DNA from: Rheinheimera pleomorphica
GTDB taxonomy: Bacteria; Pseudomonadota; Gammaproteobacteria; Enterobacterales; Alteromonadaceae
Assembly (NCBI RefSeq): GCF_011634895.1
Contig: NZ_SIRR01000001.1
Location: 124,001-188,000, forward strand
Reading direction: 5' to 3'
DNA length: 64,000 bases
In this document: positions 8,702 through 17,012 of the stretch, piece by piece
How the letters are laid out: the number at the start of each line of letters is the position of its first letter
How positions within the stretch are numbered: position 1 is the stretch's first letter
The notes under the pieces: generated by a model
The model's database searches: none
Told to the model about the DNA's origin: nothing
Seen by the model: only the letters and a program-made list of their open reading frames with translations
Made by a program: the position numbers and the translations under genes

Positions 8702-11047
8702 ATGAATTGGTGGAAATGGCTGCTGAGCTTTGTAATGCTGGTACTGGCCGCAGCGGCGGCGATAGTATTTAGTCTACTGTATTTTAGTGTACCGGCTTAT
8801 GACGGTGAACATAGCAGCAGTATCAGTACCACCGCCAGGCTGGAGCGTGATGCCCTGGGTTACCTTAGCATCCATGCTGCCAACCGCAATGACGCGGCCT
8901 TTGCGCTGGGTTTTGCCCATGCGCAGGAACGTTTTTTTCAAATGGATTTACTGCGCCGCAATGCCGCCGGCGAACTGGCCGAATTGTTTGGCGAGCGCGC
9001 TCTGGATGCCGACAAAGCCCTGCGCCGGCATCGTTTTCGCCAACGGGCAGAACTGGCGCTCTCGCGACTGAATGCCTCTGAGCAACAACTGTTGGCCGAT
9101 TATAGCCGTGGCGTCAATGAAGGTTTAGCGGCCCTGCCCCTGCCGCCCTTTGAATACCTGTTACTGCGGCAAACACCAAGCACCTGGCAGGCGGCAGACT
9201 CATTCCTGATCATTTACAGTATGTACTTGGATTTACAAGGTAAGCTTGGTCGTGACGACTATGCCATGACAGTGCTGAAACAACATGTGCCTACTGATTG
9301 GTACCGTTTTTTACAGCAAGAGTCGGATATCTGGCAGGCGGCACTGGATAATAGCGTTACGGCACCGGTTGCACTGCCTGATACAGCCTACCCTCAGCTG
9401 CTGCGCCAACAGCTCAGTGCCTGCAATCAGTGCCTGGTGAAAGATGCCACCGATATTGGCAGCAATAACTTTGCCGTGTCTGGCCGTTTAACATCGCACG
9501 GCAGCGCCATTTTAGCTGACGATATGCACCTTAGCAGCCGGGTGCCCGGCATTTGGTATAAAGCTCAGCTCAATTGGCGCGATAGCGATAAAATGCGCAC
9601 GGTAACCGGTTTAACCCTGCCCGGCGCACCTGCCGTGGTGGTGGGGTCGAACGGTAAACTGGCCTGGGGTTTTACCAACAGCACGGCAGACTGGCATGAC
9701 CTGGTTGCCCTGCAGTTATCTGATGATGGCAAACGCTATTTAACACCGCAGGGCTGGCAAAACCTGCAATATCACTACGAAACCATCAAAGTAGCCGGCG
9801 GCGCCGACCAGACCATTGAATTGGCAGAAACCGTCTGGGGGCCGGTTGTGCGCTTTGGCGACAGCCCGGCCTATGCCCTGCGCTGGGTAGGTTATGATGC
9901 GCAAGCGGTTAACTTTAACCTGCTGGCGCTGGAGCAAACTGACAGTGCACAGCAGGCGCTGACACTGGCCCCCAGCTTTGGTATACCATCGCAGAATCTG
10001 ATGCTGGCCGACAGCTCAGGTCACATTGGCTGGCGCCTGACCAACCGCATTCCCAGGCGCCAGCTTGATGATTTTGACACCGCCCAGGACTGGAGCGATG
10101 GCCGTCAGGGCTGGTTTGGCGTTATAGACCAGGCAGAGCAGCTAAGTCTTACTGACAGCGACCGCTTATGGACCGCCAATGCCCGGATGATTGGCGGAGA
10201 TTTTTACAATATTATTGGCAATGGTGGTTACGATTTAGGTGCCCGTGGCTGGCAGATCCAGCAAGGCCTCAATGCCCTGCAGCAGGTAGATGAGCAGGCG
10301 TTACATGCTATCCAGCTGGATAACCGTGCTGTGATGCTGCAGCGCTGGCGTCGGTTGCTACTGGACGTGCTGGACAACGACACTGTAGAGCAGCATCAGT
10401 TGCAGGCATACCGCCAGTATCTGGTGAACAGTGCTCAGCATGCCAGCGTCGATGATATTGGCTACAGCCTGGTGCGTGCCTTTCGCTTGCAATTGCTAAA
10501 GCTACAGTTTGCCCCGCTCTCTGCCCTTTTGGAGCAACAAGGCGCCCGCAGTCAGGATTTAAAATATTCGCTGGAAACCCCGCTTTGGGCTATGTTGCAA
10601 CAGCGCCGTCGCGACACCCTACCTGAAACCTATGCCAGTTGGGATGCGTTGCTGCTTGAAGCGGTGTTGCAAAGCAAAACGCAACTGGAGCAGCAATACG
10701 GCAGCCTAAGCCAAAGCAATTGGGGCCGCGTTAACACTGCGCGCATTGTGCACCCGCTGGCCAGCGCTGTACCGGTGCTGGGTGACTGGCTTAATATGGC
10801 CGCAACACCCCTTAATGGCGACAGCCATATGCCGCGGGTACAAAAACCCGGCTTTGGCCAGTCGCAACGTATGGTAGTAGCCCCCGGGCAGGAGCATTTA
10901 GGTATTTTAACCATCCCGGCCGGCCAGTCGGGCCATCCGCTATCGCCGTTTTACCGCGCCGACCATCAGTACTGGTTAAACGAAGTAGCACTGCCATTTT
11001 TACCCGGCGAGAAAAAATATCAGTTGCTGTTAACGCCACAGGGTTGA
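8702..11047 (+). CDS. Penicillin acylase family N-terminal-nucleophile hydrolase
   Basis: This 781-residue precursor belongs to the penicillin/acyl-homoserine-lactone acylase family. An upstream in-frame start at 8648 abuts the divergent gene; 8702 is chosen because it opens into a short basic start and a membrane/signal helix (residues 4-30). The alpha part contains FALGFAHAQERFFQMD, typical of the family. The autocatalytic site is DIGSNNFAVSG, with Ser254 as the expected new N-terminal nucleophile of the beta chain; WGFTNSTADWHDL and the late TANARMIGG also fit. The family cleaves amide bonds in the periplasm, including penicillin side chains and quorum-sensing acyl-homoserine lactones; which substrate applies here cannot be read. 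Its stop codon overlaps the proposed pheA promoter. Confidence 0.9.
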   Translation: MNWWKWLLSFVMLVLAAAAAIVFSLLYFSVPAYDGEHSSSISTTARLERDALGYLSIHAANRNDAAFALGFAHAQERFFQMDLLRRNAAGELAELFGERALDADKALRRHRFRQRAELALSRLNASEQQLLADYSRGVNEGLAALPLPPFEYLLLRQTPSTWQAADSFLIIYSMYLDLQGKLGRDDYAMTVLKQHVPTDWYRFLQQESDIWQAALDNSVTAPVALPDTAYPQLLRQQLSACNQCLVKDATDIGSNNFAVSGRLTSHGSAILADDMHLSSRVPGIWYKAQLNWRDSDKMRTVTGLTLPGAPAVVVGSNGKLAWGFTNSTADWHDLVALQLSDDGKRYLTPQGWQNLQYHYETIKVAGGADQTIELAETVWGPVVRFGDSPAYALRWVGYDAQAVNFNLLALEQTDSAQQALTLAPSFGIPSQNLMLADSSGHIGWRLTNRIPRRQLDDFDTAQDWSDGRQGWFGVIDQAEQLSLTDSDRLWTANARMIGGDFYNIIGNGGYDLGARGWQIQQGLNALQQVDEQALHAIQLDNRAVMLQRWRRLLLDVLDNDTVEQHQLQAYRQYLVNSAQHASVDDIGYSLVRAFRLQLLKLQFAPLSALLEQQGARSQDLKYSLETPLWAMLQQRRRDTLPETYASWDALLLEAVLQSKTQLEQQYGSLSQSNWGRVNTARIVHPLASAVPVLGDWLNMAATPLNGDSHMPRVQKPGFGQSQRMVVAPGQEHLGILTIPAGQSGHPLSPFYRADHQYWLNEVALPFLPGEKKYQLLLTPQG

Positions 11048-11073
11048 CTTTAGCCATCCAGACGGACTATGTT
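11044..11073 (+). promoter_or_regulatory. Candidate sigma70 promoter for the pheL-pheA unit
   Basis: TTGACT at 11044-11049 and TATGTT at 11068-11073 are 18 bases apart, overlapping the end of the acylase gene. The -10 match is moderate, and a start point near 11080 would leave almost no leader before the pheL ATG, so a promoter further upstream is possible. Confidence 0.35.
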
Positions 11074-11080
11074 AGCAGCC

Positions 11081-11143
11081 ATGAAAACTGTATTTATCGC
11101 GCTCAGCTTTTTTCGCTTTACCACCTGTTACGGGAGGCGGTAA
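11081..11143 (+). CDS. pheL: Phenylalanine operon leader peptide
   Basis: A 20-residue reading frame, MKTVFIALSFFRFTTCYGRR, lies just before pheA. Four of its residues are phenylalanine, three of them within four codons (FFRF), as expected for a leader that makes ribosomes stall when charged tRNA-Phe is scarce. It is followed by a strong intrinsic terminator, and a GGGAGG inside its last codons can pair with the CCTCCC of that terminator. The ribosome-binding site is weak. The design matches the E. coli pheL attenuator in layout, not in sequence. Confidence 0.75.
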   Translation: MKTVFIALSFFRFTTCYGRR

Positions 11144-11167
11144 GCTGCGCGCGCAGTAAAACCTGAA

Positions 11168-11195
11168 AACCTCCCACGCCGGGAGGTTTTTTTTT
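11168..11195 (+). terminator. Attenuator terminator upstream of pheA
   Basis: Perfect 8-bp stem AACCTCCC / GGGAGGTT (11168-11175 with 11181-11188), 5-base loop ACGCC, then an unbroken T run to 11195. GGGAGG at 11132-11137, in the leader peptide codons, is complementary to the 5' arm and can form the competing antiterminator. Confidence 0.85.
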
Positions 11196-11225
11196 GCTTA
11201 TTTTACTTACACAAAGAGAATTAAC

Positions 11226-12380
11226 ATGGAACTGGATGAAATACGCCACGCGATCAGCGACACCGATCAGCAGCTTCTGGGCTTACTGGCAAAACGCCGC
11301 AAGCTGGCACTGGCGGTAGCCGATGCCAAGCTGGCACAAAACAAACCGATCCGCGATCAGAAGCGCGAGCAGGAATTGCTGGTATCGTTAATTGAACAGG
11401 GCAAACCGCTGGGGCTCGACGCCCAATATGTCACCCGCCTGTATCATGTGATTATTGAAGACTCAGTATTACAGCAACAAGCAAAAATTCAGGGCCAGCT
11501 AAACGGCACCAACCAACCTGCGGTGCGGGTGGCCTTTTTAGGCGGCCAGGGCTCTTACAGTTACTGGGCAACACAGAAATACTTTACCCGCCGCGCCGAG
11601 CGTATTATCGAGCAAGGCTGTGACAGTTTTAACGAAATTGTCCAGGCAGTGGAAACCGGCCATGCCGATTACGCCCTGCTACCGATAGAAAACACCTCAT
11701 CGGGCAGTATTAACGAAGTGTACGATTTACTGCAGCACACCCGTTTATCTATCGTTGGTGAGCTAACCCACCCTATCGCCCATTGCCTGCTTGGCCTGCC
11801 AGGCACTGATTTAACTAAAATTCGTCAGGTATGTGCCCACCCGCAGGTTATCGCGCAGTGCAGCCAATATTTGCAAGGCTTGTCACAGGTAAAAATAGAA
11901 TACTGCGACAGTTCATCCGATGCTTTTAACCGCATTAAACAACAGCAAGACCCAACCGTTGTTGCCATTGGCGGCGAAGAAGGCGGCCAGTTGTATGGCC
12001 TTGAAGTGCTGACCCGTGATTTAGCCAACCAGAAAGACAACGTCAGCCGCTTTATTGTGGTCGCACGCAAACCAGTTAGCGTGGCCAAAGCCATACCGGC
12101 GAAGACCACCTTTATTATGTACACCGGCCAGCAGCCCGGTGCACTGGTCGATGCATTACTCGTGCTAAAACAACACGGTATTAGCATGGGCAAACTGGAA
12201 TCGCGGCCGATAAACGGCAACCCGTGGGAAGAAATGTTTTATGTTGATGTGTTTGCCAACCTGAATGACTACGCTATGACCCGCGCTTTGGAAGAACTGA
12301 ATAAAATTACCAAATTTATTAAGGTGTTAGGCTGTTACCCCAGTGAGGATATCGAGCCGACCCAGGTTATCGCCAGCTGA
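11226..12380 (+). CDS. pheA: Bifunctional chorismate mutase / prephenate dehydratase
   Basis: This 384-residue enzyme converts chorismate to prephenate and then to phenylpyruvate, committing carbon to phenylalanine in the cytoplasm. The N-terminal chorismate mutase domain (about 1-90) has LDEIRHAISDTDQQLLGLL and ends in the YHVIIEDS region. The prephenate dehydratase domain (about 100-280) shows VAFLGGQGSYS, LLPIENTSSGS and DNVSRFIVV. The ACT regulatory domain (about 290-384) carries GALVDALLVL and the ESRP motif that binds phenylalanine for feedback inhibition. Length matches the E. coli P-protein. An upstream leader peptide and terminator indicate attenuation control. Confidence 0.97.
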   Translation: MELDEIRHAISDTDQQLLGLLAKRRKLALAVADAKLAQNKPIRDQKREQELLVSLIEQGKPLGLDAQYVTRLYHVIIEDSVLQQQAKIQGQLNGTNQPAVRVAFLGGQGSYSYWATQKYFTRRAERIIEQGCDSFNEIVQAVETGHADYALLPIENTSSGSINEVYDLLQHTRLSIVGELTHPIAHCLLGLPGTDLTKIRQVCAHPQVIAQCSQYLQGLSQVKIEYCDSSSDAFNRIKQQQDPTVVAIGGEEGGQLYGLEVLTRDLANQKDNVSRFIVVARKPVSVAKAIPAKTTFIMYTGQQPGALVDALLVLKQHGISMGKLESRPINGNPWEEMFYVDVFANLNDYAMTRALEELNKITKFIKVLGCYPSEDIEPTQVIAS

Positions 12381-12390
12381 TAAGGTGGTT

Positions 12391-12416
12391 AGACAGGGGC
12401 CTGAAGCCCCTATCTG
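12391..12416 (+). terminator. Weak hairpin after pheA
   Basis: AGACAGGGGC and GCCCCTATCT pair with one mismatch around a 5-base loop, about 10 bases after the pheA stop. The following sequence is not T rich, so this is only a possible terminator. Confidence 0.35.
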
Positions 12417-12499
12417 ACAATATCTGAATCACAGTATGCACCTTGCACTTCAGCTTTTATGCGCATAAGCTATGCACATATCAGGTATGGAGTATAGCA

Positions 12500-12745
12500 A
12501 TGAACCATGTATACAATACTCAGGCACAAAAAAAACCTACTAATTTGAGTATAAACAGCGACTTACTGGAAAAAGCCCGCGGCCTGAATATCAACCTGTC
12601 CGCCACGCTGGAGCAGGCGTTAGCCGAGCAACTACGCAGCGCCCAGCGTGCACAATGGCTGAGCGAGAATAAAGACGCTATTGCAGCTTACAACCAGTTT
12701 GTTGAAACGAACGGCACTTTTAGTGATAGTGTCAGGAAGTTCTAA
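12500..12745 (+). CDS. ccdA: CcdA-like antitoxin
   Basis: This 81-residue protein is the antitoxin of a type II pair. The start at 12500 follows GGAGTATAGCA, a good ribosome-binding site; a longer frame from 12443 has none. Residues about 12-50 (TNLSINSDLLEKARGLNIN) form the ribbon-helix-helix DNA-binding part. The C-terminus (AIAAYNQFVETNG, then FSDSVRKF) matches the flexible toxin-binding tail of CcdA. The stop codon shares a base with the start of the toxin gene, a typical coupled arrangement. With its toxin it should repress its own promoter. It sits between pheA and gloA2, a likely insertion into a conserved neighbourhood. Confidence 0.93.
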   Translation: MNHVYNTQAQKKPTNLSINSDLLEKARGLNINLSATLEQALAEQLRSAQRAQWLSENKDAIAAYNQFVETNGTFSDSVRKF

Positions 12746-13062
12746 TGGCGCAGTTTACCGCTTACGCTAACAGTAACCCCGTTACACACGAGCAGTATCC
12801 GTATTTGCTGGATATTCAAAGCGAGTTATTAAGCGAGCTGAAGACTACAGTGGTGATACCGCTCTCCCCCGCCGACCTGGTTGGCACGATCAGCCTGAGC
12901 CGGCTTAACCCGGCCCTGACATTAAATGGCGAACAGCTTATCGCCATGACCCAGGATCTGGCTGGGATAGATCGCCGCCAACTCGGCGCTGTAGCTGATG
13001 ACTTATCGACCTATCGCAGTGAAATTATTGCCGCACTGGATTTTGTTATCTCGGGTATTTAG
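12745..13062 (+). CDS. ccdB: CcdB-like toxin (gyrase inhibitor)
   Basis: This 105-residue toxin of the CcdB family is expected to poison DNA gyrase when not bound by its antitoxin. MAQFTAYANSN, YPYLLDIQSELL and TVVIPLSPADL match the N-terminal half of the family, and the C-terminal helix ends DFVISGI. The F-plasmid protein ends WGI, with the tryptophan needed for killing; the serine here resembles chromosomal relatives and need not mean loss of activity. The start codon overlaps the antitoxin stop. On a chromosome such pairs may act in stress survival, stabilise DNA or be remnants; the sequence does not decide. Confidence 0.93.
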   Translation: MAQFTAYANSNPVTHEQYPYLLDIQSELLSELKTTVVIPLSPADLVGTISLSRLNPALTLNGEQLIAMTQDLAGIDRRQLGAVADDLSTYRSEIIAALDFVISGI

Positions 13063-13100
13063 CAGCAAAATCATCTTGCTTGTAACCCGTTTGTTGGAGT

Positions 13101-13136
13101 GCGTGTTGATGAATATAGTTAACACTCGCTTTTTTA
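13101..13136 (+). terminator. Possible terminator after ccdAB
   Basis: GTGTT (13103-13107) pairs with AACAC (13121-13125), with extra GC pairs across a bulge, followed by six T at 13130-13135. The stem is short, but position and T run fit the end of the ccdAB unit. Confidence 0.4.
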
Positions 13137-13747
13137 TTAACTTTGGGGAAAGTACTTTTCAACATCGTTAATGTAAAGCTTAAGCAGATCACCGCGTTTT
13201 ACACCGGCTGTACTATGGCCTAAATCTTTACGTACTGCAAAAAGTAAATCCTCTACAGCGCCCATGATTCTGGATGCCTCCGCAATCTTCGCTCCTGCGT
13301 TAATCTGTGATGATTCTGAAGTGATTTGAGGAACAATTATTTGATTTCTAAAATCTCCAAAAGCTTTAACCATATCCTTTGAGCCCCAAATTACTAGATC
13401 GCGCGTAGTATCAGCAAAAAACTGAACCATCTCTCTTTCTGAGGGAAACTTTTTACCTAATTTTTCCGCAAAAGTGATAAGAAAAATAAATTCGATAATT
13501 CGCTCATAAACGGGAACTTTCTTTTGTCTTAATTGCGCTTTTATCTCCACCTTATGCTCTTGCCTTTTTGAAAGCATTACAGTGAAAACCGATACGAGAA
13601 CAGTAGCTGAGGCTGCAATGATACCTGCAGACAGAGTCGGGTCTATTGATATGAAAAGTCCCCATACTTTGACGCAAGCAGCGTATAAAGTGACAAATAC
13701 TATGCCTAATAGTACAAGTGATAACAGTGTTTTTAAGAGCTTTTCAT
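13137..13747 (-). pseudogene. Hypothetical two-helix membrane protein with frameshifted N-terminus
   Basis: The longest ATG-initiated frame (13137-13577, 146 residues, MLSKRQEHKVEIK...) has no ribosome-binding site. The same frame stays open upstream to 13749 and encodes two hydrophobic helices, LLSLVLLGIVFVTLY and AGIIAASATVLVSVFTV, but offers no ATG, GTG or TTG. At 13747 there is an ATG preceded by GAGGTG at good spacing, in the neighbouring frame; it reads only MKSS before a stop. Adding one A to the AAAA run at 13741-13744 would join it to the long frame, giving MKKLLKTLL and about 203 residues. So the gene carries a one-base deletion, or the assembly does. Function is unknown; no family is recognised. 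The soluble part is helical and charged. Confidence 0.7.
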
Positions 13748-13953
13748 ATCACCTCAACAACTAAAATAAATGGCTGCGTATCCGAATAATAAATACACAA
13801 ACTGCACTGCCAACATTCTGAAAATTGTAAAATTAAATCCAGTCTAGGCCGCTGGTTGAATGTAAATCAAGCACTTTATCTTGCTGAAGCAATCCGATGA
13901 AAATTGTTGCTTATGATAGAGCTGCCAAGCGCAATTATGCGCCCCTACAGCTA

Positions 13954-14349
13954 TCAGCGCTGATACAGCTCCAGCGGCAAGCCGTCAGGGTCTTGAAAGA
14001 AGGTAAAGGGCTTGCCGGTGTACTGGTCGATGCGGATCGGTTCTACTGCTACGCCTTGCTTCGTTAAGTAATCAGCAAACTCGGCGACATCATCTACTAC
14101 AAAGGCCAGATGCCGCAGGCCCTGCGCTTCGGGTTGGCTGGGCCTTGGTGGTGGATTGGGGAAACTGAATAGTTCAATTTGATTGCCATTGGGTAACGCC
14201 AGATCCAGTTTCCAGGAGTCGCGCGCGGCGCGGTAATTCTCCGCCAGGATCTCAAGCCCTAACAGTTCGGTATAAAAACGTTTAGAGCGGGCGTAGTCGC
14301 TGCAAATTATTGCCACATGATGAATAGCATTGAGGGTTGGACGTGTCAT
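13954..14349 (-). CDS. gloA2: VOC-family glyoxalase-like protein (YaeR/GloA2 type)
   Basis: This 131-residue single-domain protein closely resembles E. coli YaeR. Shared stretches include HHVAIICSDYARSK near the start, AARDSWKLDLALPNG, IELFSFPNPPPRPS, GLRHLAFVVDD and the C-terminal FFQDPDGLPLELY. The first histidine pair, HLAF and the late glutamate (LPLELY) fit the metal-binding positions of the vicinal-oxygen-chelate fold. Family members include glyoxalase I, so a role in detoxifying methylglyoxal-like compounds is possible but unproven for YaeR. Its start codon directly follows the T run of a terminator hairpin, and the only AGG near the start lies inside that hairpin. Confidence 0.9.
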   Translation of the reverse strand: MTRPTLNAIHHVAIICSDYARSKRFYTELLGLEILAENYRAARDSWKLDLALPNGNQIELFSFPNPPPRPSQPEAQGLRHLAFVVDDVAEFADYLTKQGVAVEPIRIDQYTGKPFTFFQDPDGLPLELYQR

Positions 14350-14350
14350 A

Positions 14351-14378
14351 AAAAAGGCCTGATAAGCGTCAGGCCTTT
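14351..14378 (-). terminator. Terminator after the TPR gene, abutting the gloA2 start
   Basis: On the minus strand AAAGGCCTGA (14378-14369) pairs perfectly with TCAGGCCTTT (14362-14353) around a 6-base loop, followed by T. The T run ends at the gloA2 ATG (14349). It should stop transcripts from the TPR gene, or hide the gloA2 ribosome-binding site in read-through RNA. Confidence 0.75.
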
Positions 14379-14384
14379 AGTGTA

Positions 14385-15368
14385 TCAGAGTAGCTTTTTC
14401 AGCTCAGCTTTAAGTTTGTCATCATCGGTTGCGGCAAGTAAAGGTTGCGTAATAGCGACAGCTTTATCAGCCTGGTCGGATAGCAGGTAAAGTTGTGCCA
14501 AACGCAACTGAGCCCAATCGTGGCGATCGGATGCCGGATTGTCCTGTAAGTAGTGCTGCACAGCCGCAATGCCTTCTGCCACCGCAGTTTTGCCCAGCAC
14601 CGCGCAACGTGCCAGCTGATACCGGCTTTCGTTGATCGATGCTGTGGCATCGTTATCCACTGCAGGTTGCTGTATCGCCTGCTGCAATAAGGTGATAGCG
14701 TCGCTGTAGTTATCTTGCGCAGCAAGCTGCATGGCACGCTGAAAATAGGCTTCTGGTCGGGTTTGCAGTAGCTCAGCATCTGCCAGGAACTGGTTAAATG
14801 CTGCCTCGTCCGCTATATTAGCCAGCTTAAGCTGCAACAACCAGCCCTGCAGTGCGTCCAGTTGCTTTAACTGTTGTGCCATCTCTAATGCCTGCTCTTT
14901 ATCGCCACCGGCAATACTAGGAGCTTGCGCTAAAAAGCTACCCAAAGCGATATAACTGCGTGGGTTTTCCGGCGCCAGTGTCAGTGCGGCTTGATAGGCT
15001 TTTTTACAGCGTTTGGCATAACCCAAAGCGCTAAACATACTGGCACTGCCAGCCAGATTACAACTTGCCGTAGCGTACCAGTGTTGGTAATCGGCGTTGT
15101 TGGCATCATACTTAATAGCTTTTTCCAGCAGCTCTTCAGCACGCTCCATATTCTGCAAACCGGCCTGAGTGCGGCCCAACAATGCCAGCAGCTGAGCGTC
15201 TTTGGTTTTTTTCGTCACTAGCGGCGCCAATAACGTCTCTGCTGCCGCATAATCATTAGCCTGCCACAAGGCTTTAACCTCGTCGGCCAACGCCGGTTGC
15301 TCAGCAGCACTCGCCTGTAGTGCGTTGCCAAGCAACAACAGGCCGGATAATAACAAGAGGCTTCGCAT
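14385..15368 (-). CDS. Exported TPR-repeat protein
   Basis: This 327-residue protein has a signal peptide (MRSLLLLSGLLLLGNALQ, cleaved near SAAEQ) and then repeated helical pairs typical of tetratricopeptide repeats. Visible units are at about 27-60 (LWQANDYAAAETLLAPLV), 60-95 (LLALLGRTQAGLQNMERAEE), 120-155 (AYQAALTLAPENPRSYIALG), 205-235 and 285-320. Such proteins act as periplasmic scaffolds or assembly factors; the partner cannot be named. A strong terminator follows its stop. The neighbours are unrelated, so context does not reveal the role. Confidence 0.85.
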   Translation of the reverse strand: MRSLLLLSGLLLLGNALQASAAEQPALADEVKALWQANDYAAAETLLAPLVTKKTKDAQLLALLGRTQAGLQNMERAEELLEKAIKYDANNADYQHWYATASCNLAGSASMFSALGYAKRCKKAYQAALTLAPENPRSYIALGSFLAQAPSIAGGDKEQALEMAQQLKQLDALQGWLLQLKLANIADEAAFNQFLADAELLQTRPEAYFQRAMQLAAQDNYSDAITLLQQAIQQPAVDNDATASINESRYQLARCAVLGKTAVAEGIAAVQHYLQDNPASDRHDWAQLRLAQLYLLSDQADKAVAITQPLLAATDDDKLKAELKKLL

Positions 15369-15468
15369 AAGTGCTCCGTAAGTGTTGGGCTGAATTAGTC
15401 AGCCAGCACTATAAAGCAGCCACAGGTGCCTGACCATAGCGCAAAAGTAACAAAATATATCTTAACGC

Positions 15469-16875
15469 TTACAGCGAAATTACATCACCTTTGGTTGGAA
15501 TTTGCGCTGGGATGCCCAACTCAGCCAGCTCCCGCTGCAAAGCTTCCTGCGCTTCTAACTCACCATGTACCAGGTAAAATTGTGGCTGGCCGCCTATCGC
15601 CTGCGCCCAATCCAGCAACTCGCTCTGGCCAGCGTGGGCAGAAAAACCGCCAATGGTATGTACTTTGGCTTTTACCACTATTTCCTGGCCAAACAGCTTT
15701 ACCCGCCGCTCGCCGTCAACCAGGCGACGGCCTAAGGTGCCATAAGCCTGAAAGCCGACAAAAACAAGGTGGTTAGAGCTTTTCCATAAATTATGCTTCA
15801 AATGGTGCACGATGCGACCGCCGTTACACATACCGCTACCGGCAATGACAATAGCGCCACCACTAACGCGATTAATCGCCATCGACTCTTCCACGCTTTC
15901 CGTTAAACGCAGCATTGGCAGTAAATCCTGCAGTTGCATACCATTTTTAAAACCAATCGCCGCTAAATCTTTCTGATCCAGGCAGTGCAGATAATCGTTG
16001 TAAATATTGGTAATACTGATCGCCATAGGGCTGTCTAAGAAAATCATCCGCTGCTTTAACCGGCCCTGATGATGCAGCAGTGCCAGATAGTACAAAATTT
16101 CCTGTGAGCGGCCCAGCGCGAAAGCCGGAATAAACACGTTGCCACCATCACGGTTAGCCTGCTCTAACGCCTGCGCCATTTCGTCCAACGAGTTATCAAT
16201 ATTCTGGTGGTTACGGTTACCGTAGGTCGACTCCATCAGCACGATATCAGCCTGACCGATGTCGGTCGGGTCGTGCATTAGCACCGTGGCCGGGTTACCT
16301 AAATCGCCGGAAAACACCAGCTTACGCATGGCTTTGTTACCCTTTAGCCACAGCTGCACTATGGCAGAGCCAAGAATATGGCCGGCATCACAAAATTCCA
16401 GCTCAAGCCCGGGTAAAGGCGTAATGCGCTTTTTATAGCCCAGTGTTTCGCACAGCTGCACCACCCGCTCGGCGTCGTGTACCGATAACACCGGATCTTG
16501 TATTTTTTTACCGGCGCGGGCGGCTTTTTTGTTTTGCCACTCTAAATCTTTTAAATACAAATGCACTGAGTCTTTTAGCAGCACCGGCAGCAGCTCTGCC
16601 GTGCCGGGCGTGCAAAGTATTTTGCCATCAAATCCCCGTGCAACTAACAGCGGCAGCAGGCCACTGTGGTCAATATGCGCATGCGACAGTATCACCAGAT
16701 CGATATCTTTGGGTTTAAAGGCAAAACGGAATTTATGCCATTCGCGAATTTGGTCAGCGCCTTGCACCATACCGCAATCGAGTAATATTTGTTTATTATT
16801 CAGCCTGATAAGATAGCAGGAACCGGTCACCTGCTGAGCAGCACCAATAAACTCCAGCGTAGCAGAAAGAGGCAT
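15469..16875 (-). CDS. Metallo-beta-lactamase / beta-CASP RNA-processing family protein
   Basis: This 468-residue protein has the full set of motifs of the beta-CASP branch of metallo-beta-lactamase proteins. LILSHAHIDHSGLLP is the HxHxDH zinc site (about residues 63-70); DAGHILGSA and FSGDLGN give further ligands; ESTYGNRNH and the region up to IVIAGSGMCNGGR belong to the beta-CASP insert. The C-terminal RMMBL part ends with GGFSAHAGQSELLDW and VHGE. Relatives are ribonucleases or related to CPSF-73, so RNA cleavage in the cytoplasm is the likely activity, with the target unknown. The gene is monocistronic in appearance. Confidence 0.92.
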   Translation of the reverse strand: MPLSATLEFIGAAQQVTGSCYLIRLNNKQILLDCGMVQGADQIREWHKFRFAFKPKDIDLVILSHAHIDHSGLLPLLVARGFDGKILCTPGTAELLPVLLKDSVHLYLKDLEWQNKKAARAGKKIQDPVLSVHDAERVVQLCETLGYKKRITPLPGLELEFCDAGHILGSAIVQLWLKGNKAMRKLVFSGDLGNPATVLMHDPTDIGQADIVLMESTYGNRNHQNIDNSLDEMAQALEQANRDGGNVFIPAFALGRSQEILYYLALLHHQGRLKQRMIFLDSPMAISITNIYNDYLHCLDQKDLAAIGFKNGMQLQDLLPMLRLTESVEESMAINRVSGGAIVIAGSGMCNGGRIVHHLKHNLWKSSNHLVFVGFQAYGTLGRRLVDGERRVKLFGQEIVVKAKVHTIGGFSAHAGQSELLDWAQAIGGQPQFYLVHGELEAQEALQRELAELGIPAQIPTKGDVISL

Positions 16876-17012
16876 AGACGTTATCCTTGTTAGTATTGTA
16901 CTTAAGGTTATATCGCAAACGGTGATGCTAAAGATTAGCCTATATCAAACAACATGTTAGTTTTAACCGTTTTACTTTAAGCTTACGGTTCTCACTTTCA
17001 GGAGATAACCCA

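Noticed and set aside
12745-13062. CcdB toxin ending SGI rather than WGI as evidence of an inactive toxin
   Set aside because: Chromosomal CcdB relatives also lack tryptophan there, so the change does not by itself show inactivation.
13582-13764. 60-codon plus-strand frame opposite the frameshifted membrane protein
   Set aside because: The minus strand encodes two clear membrane helices here; the plus frame has no features of a gene.
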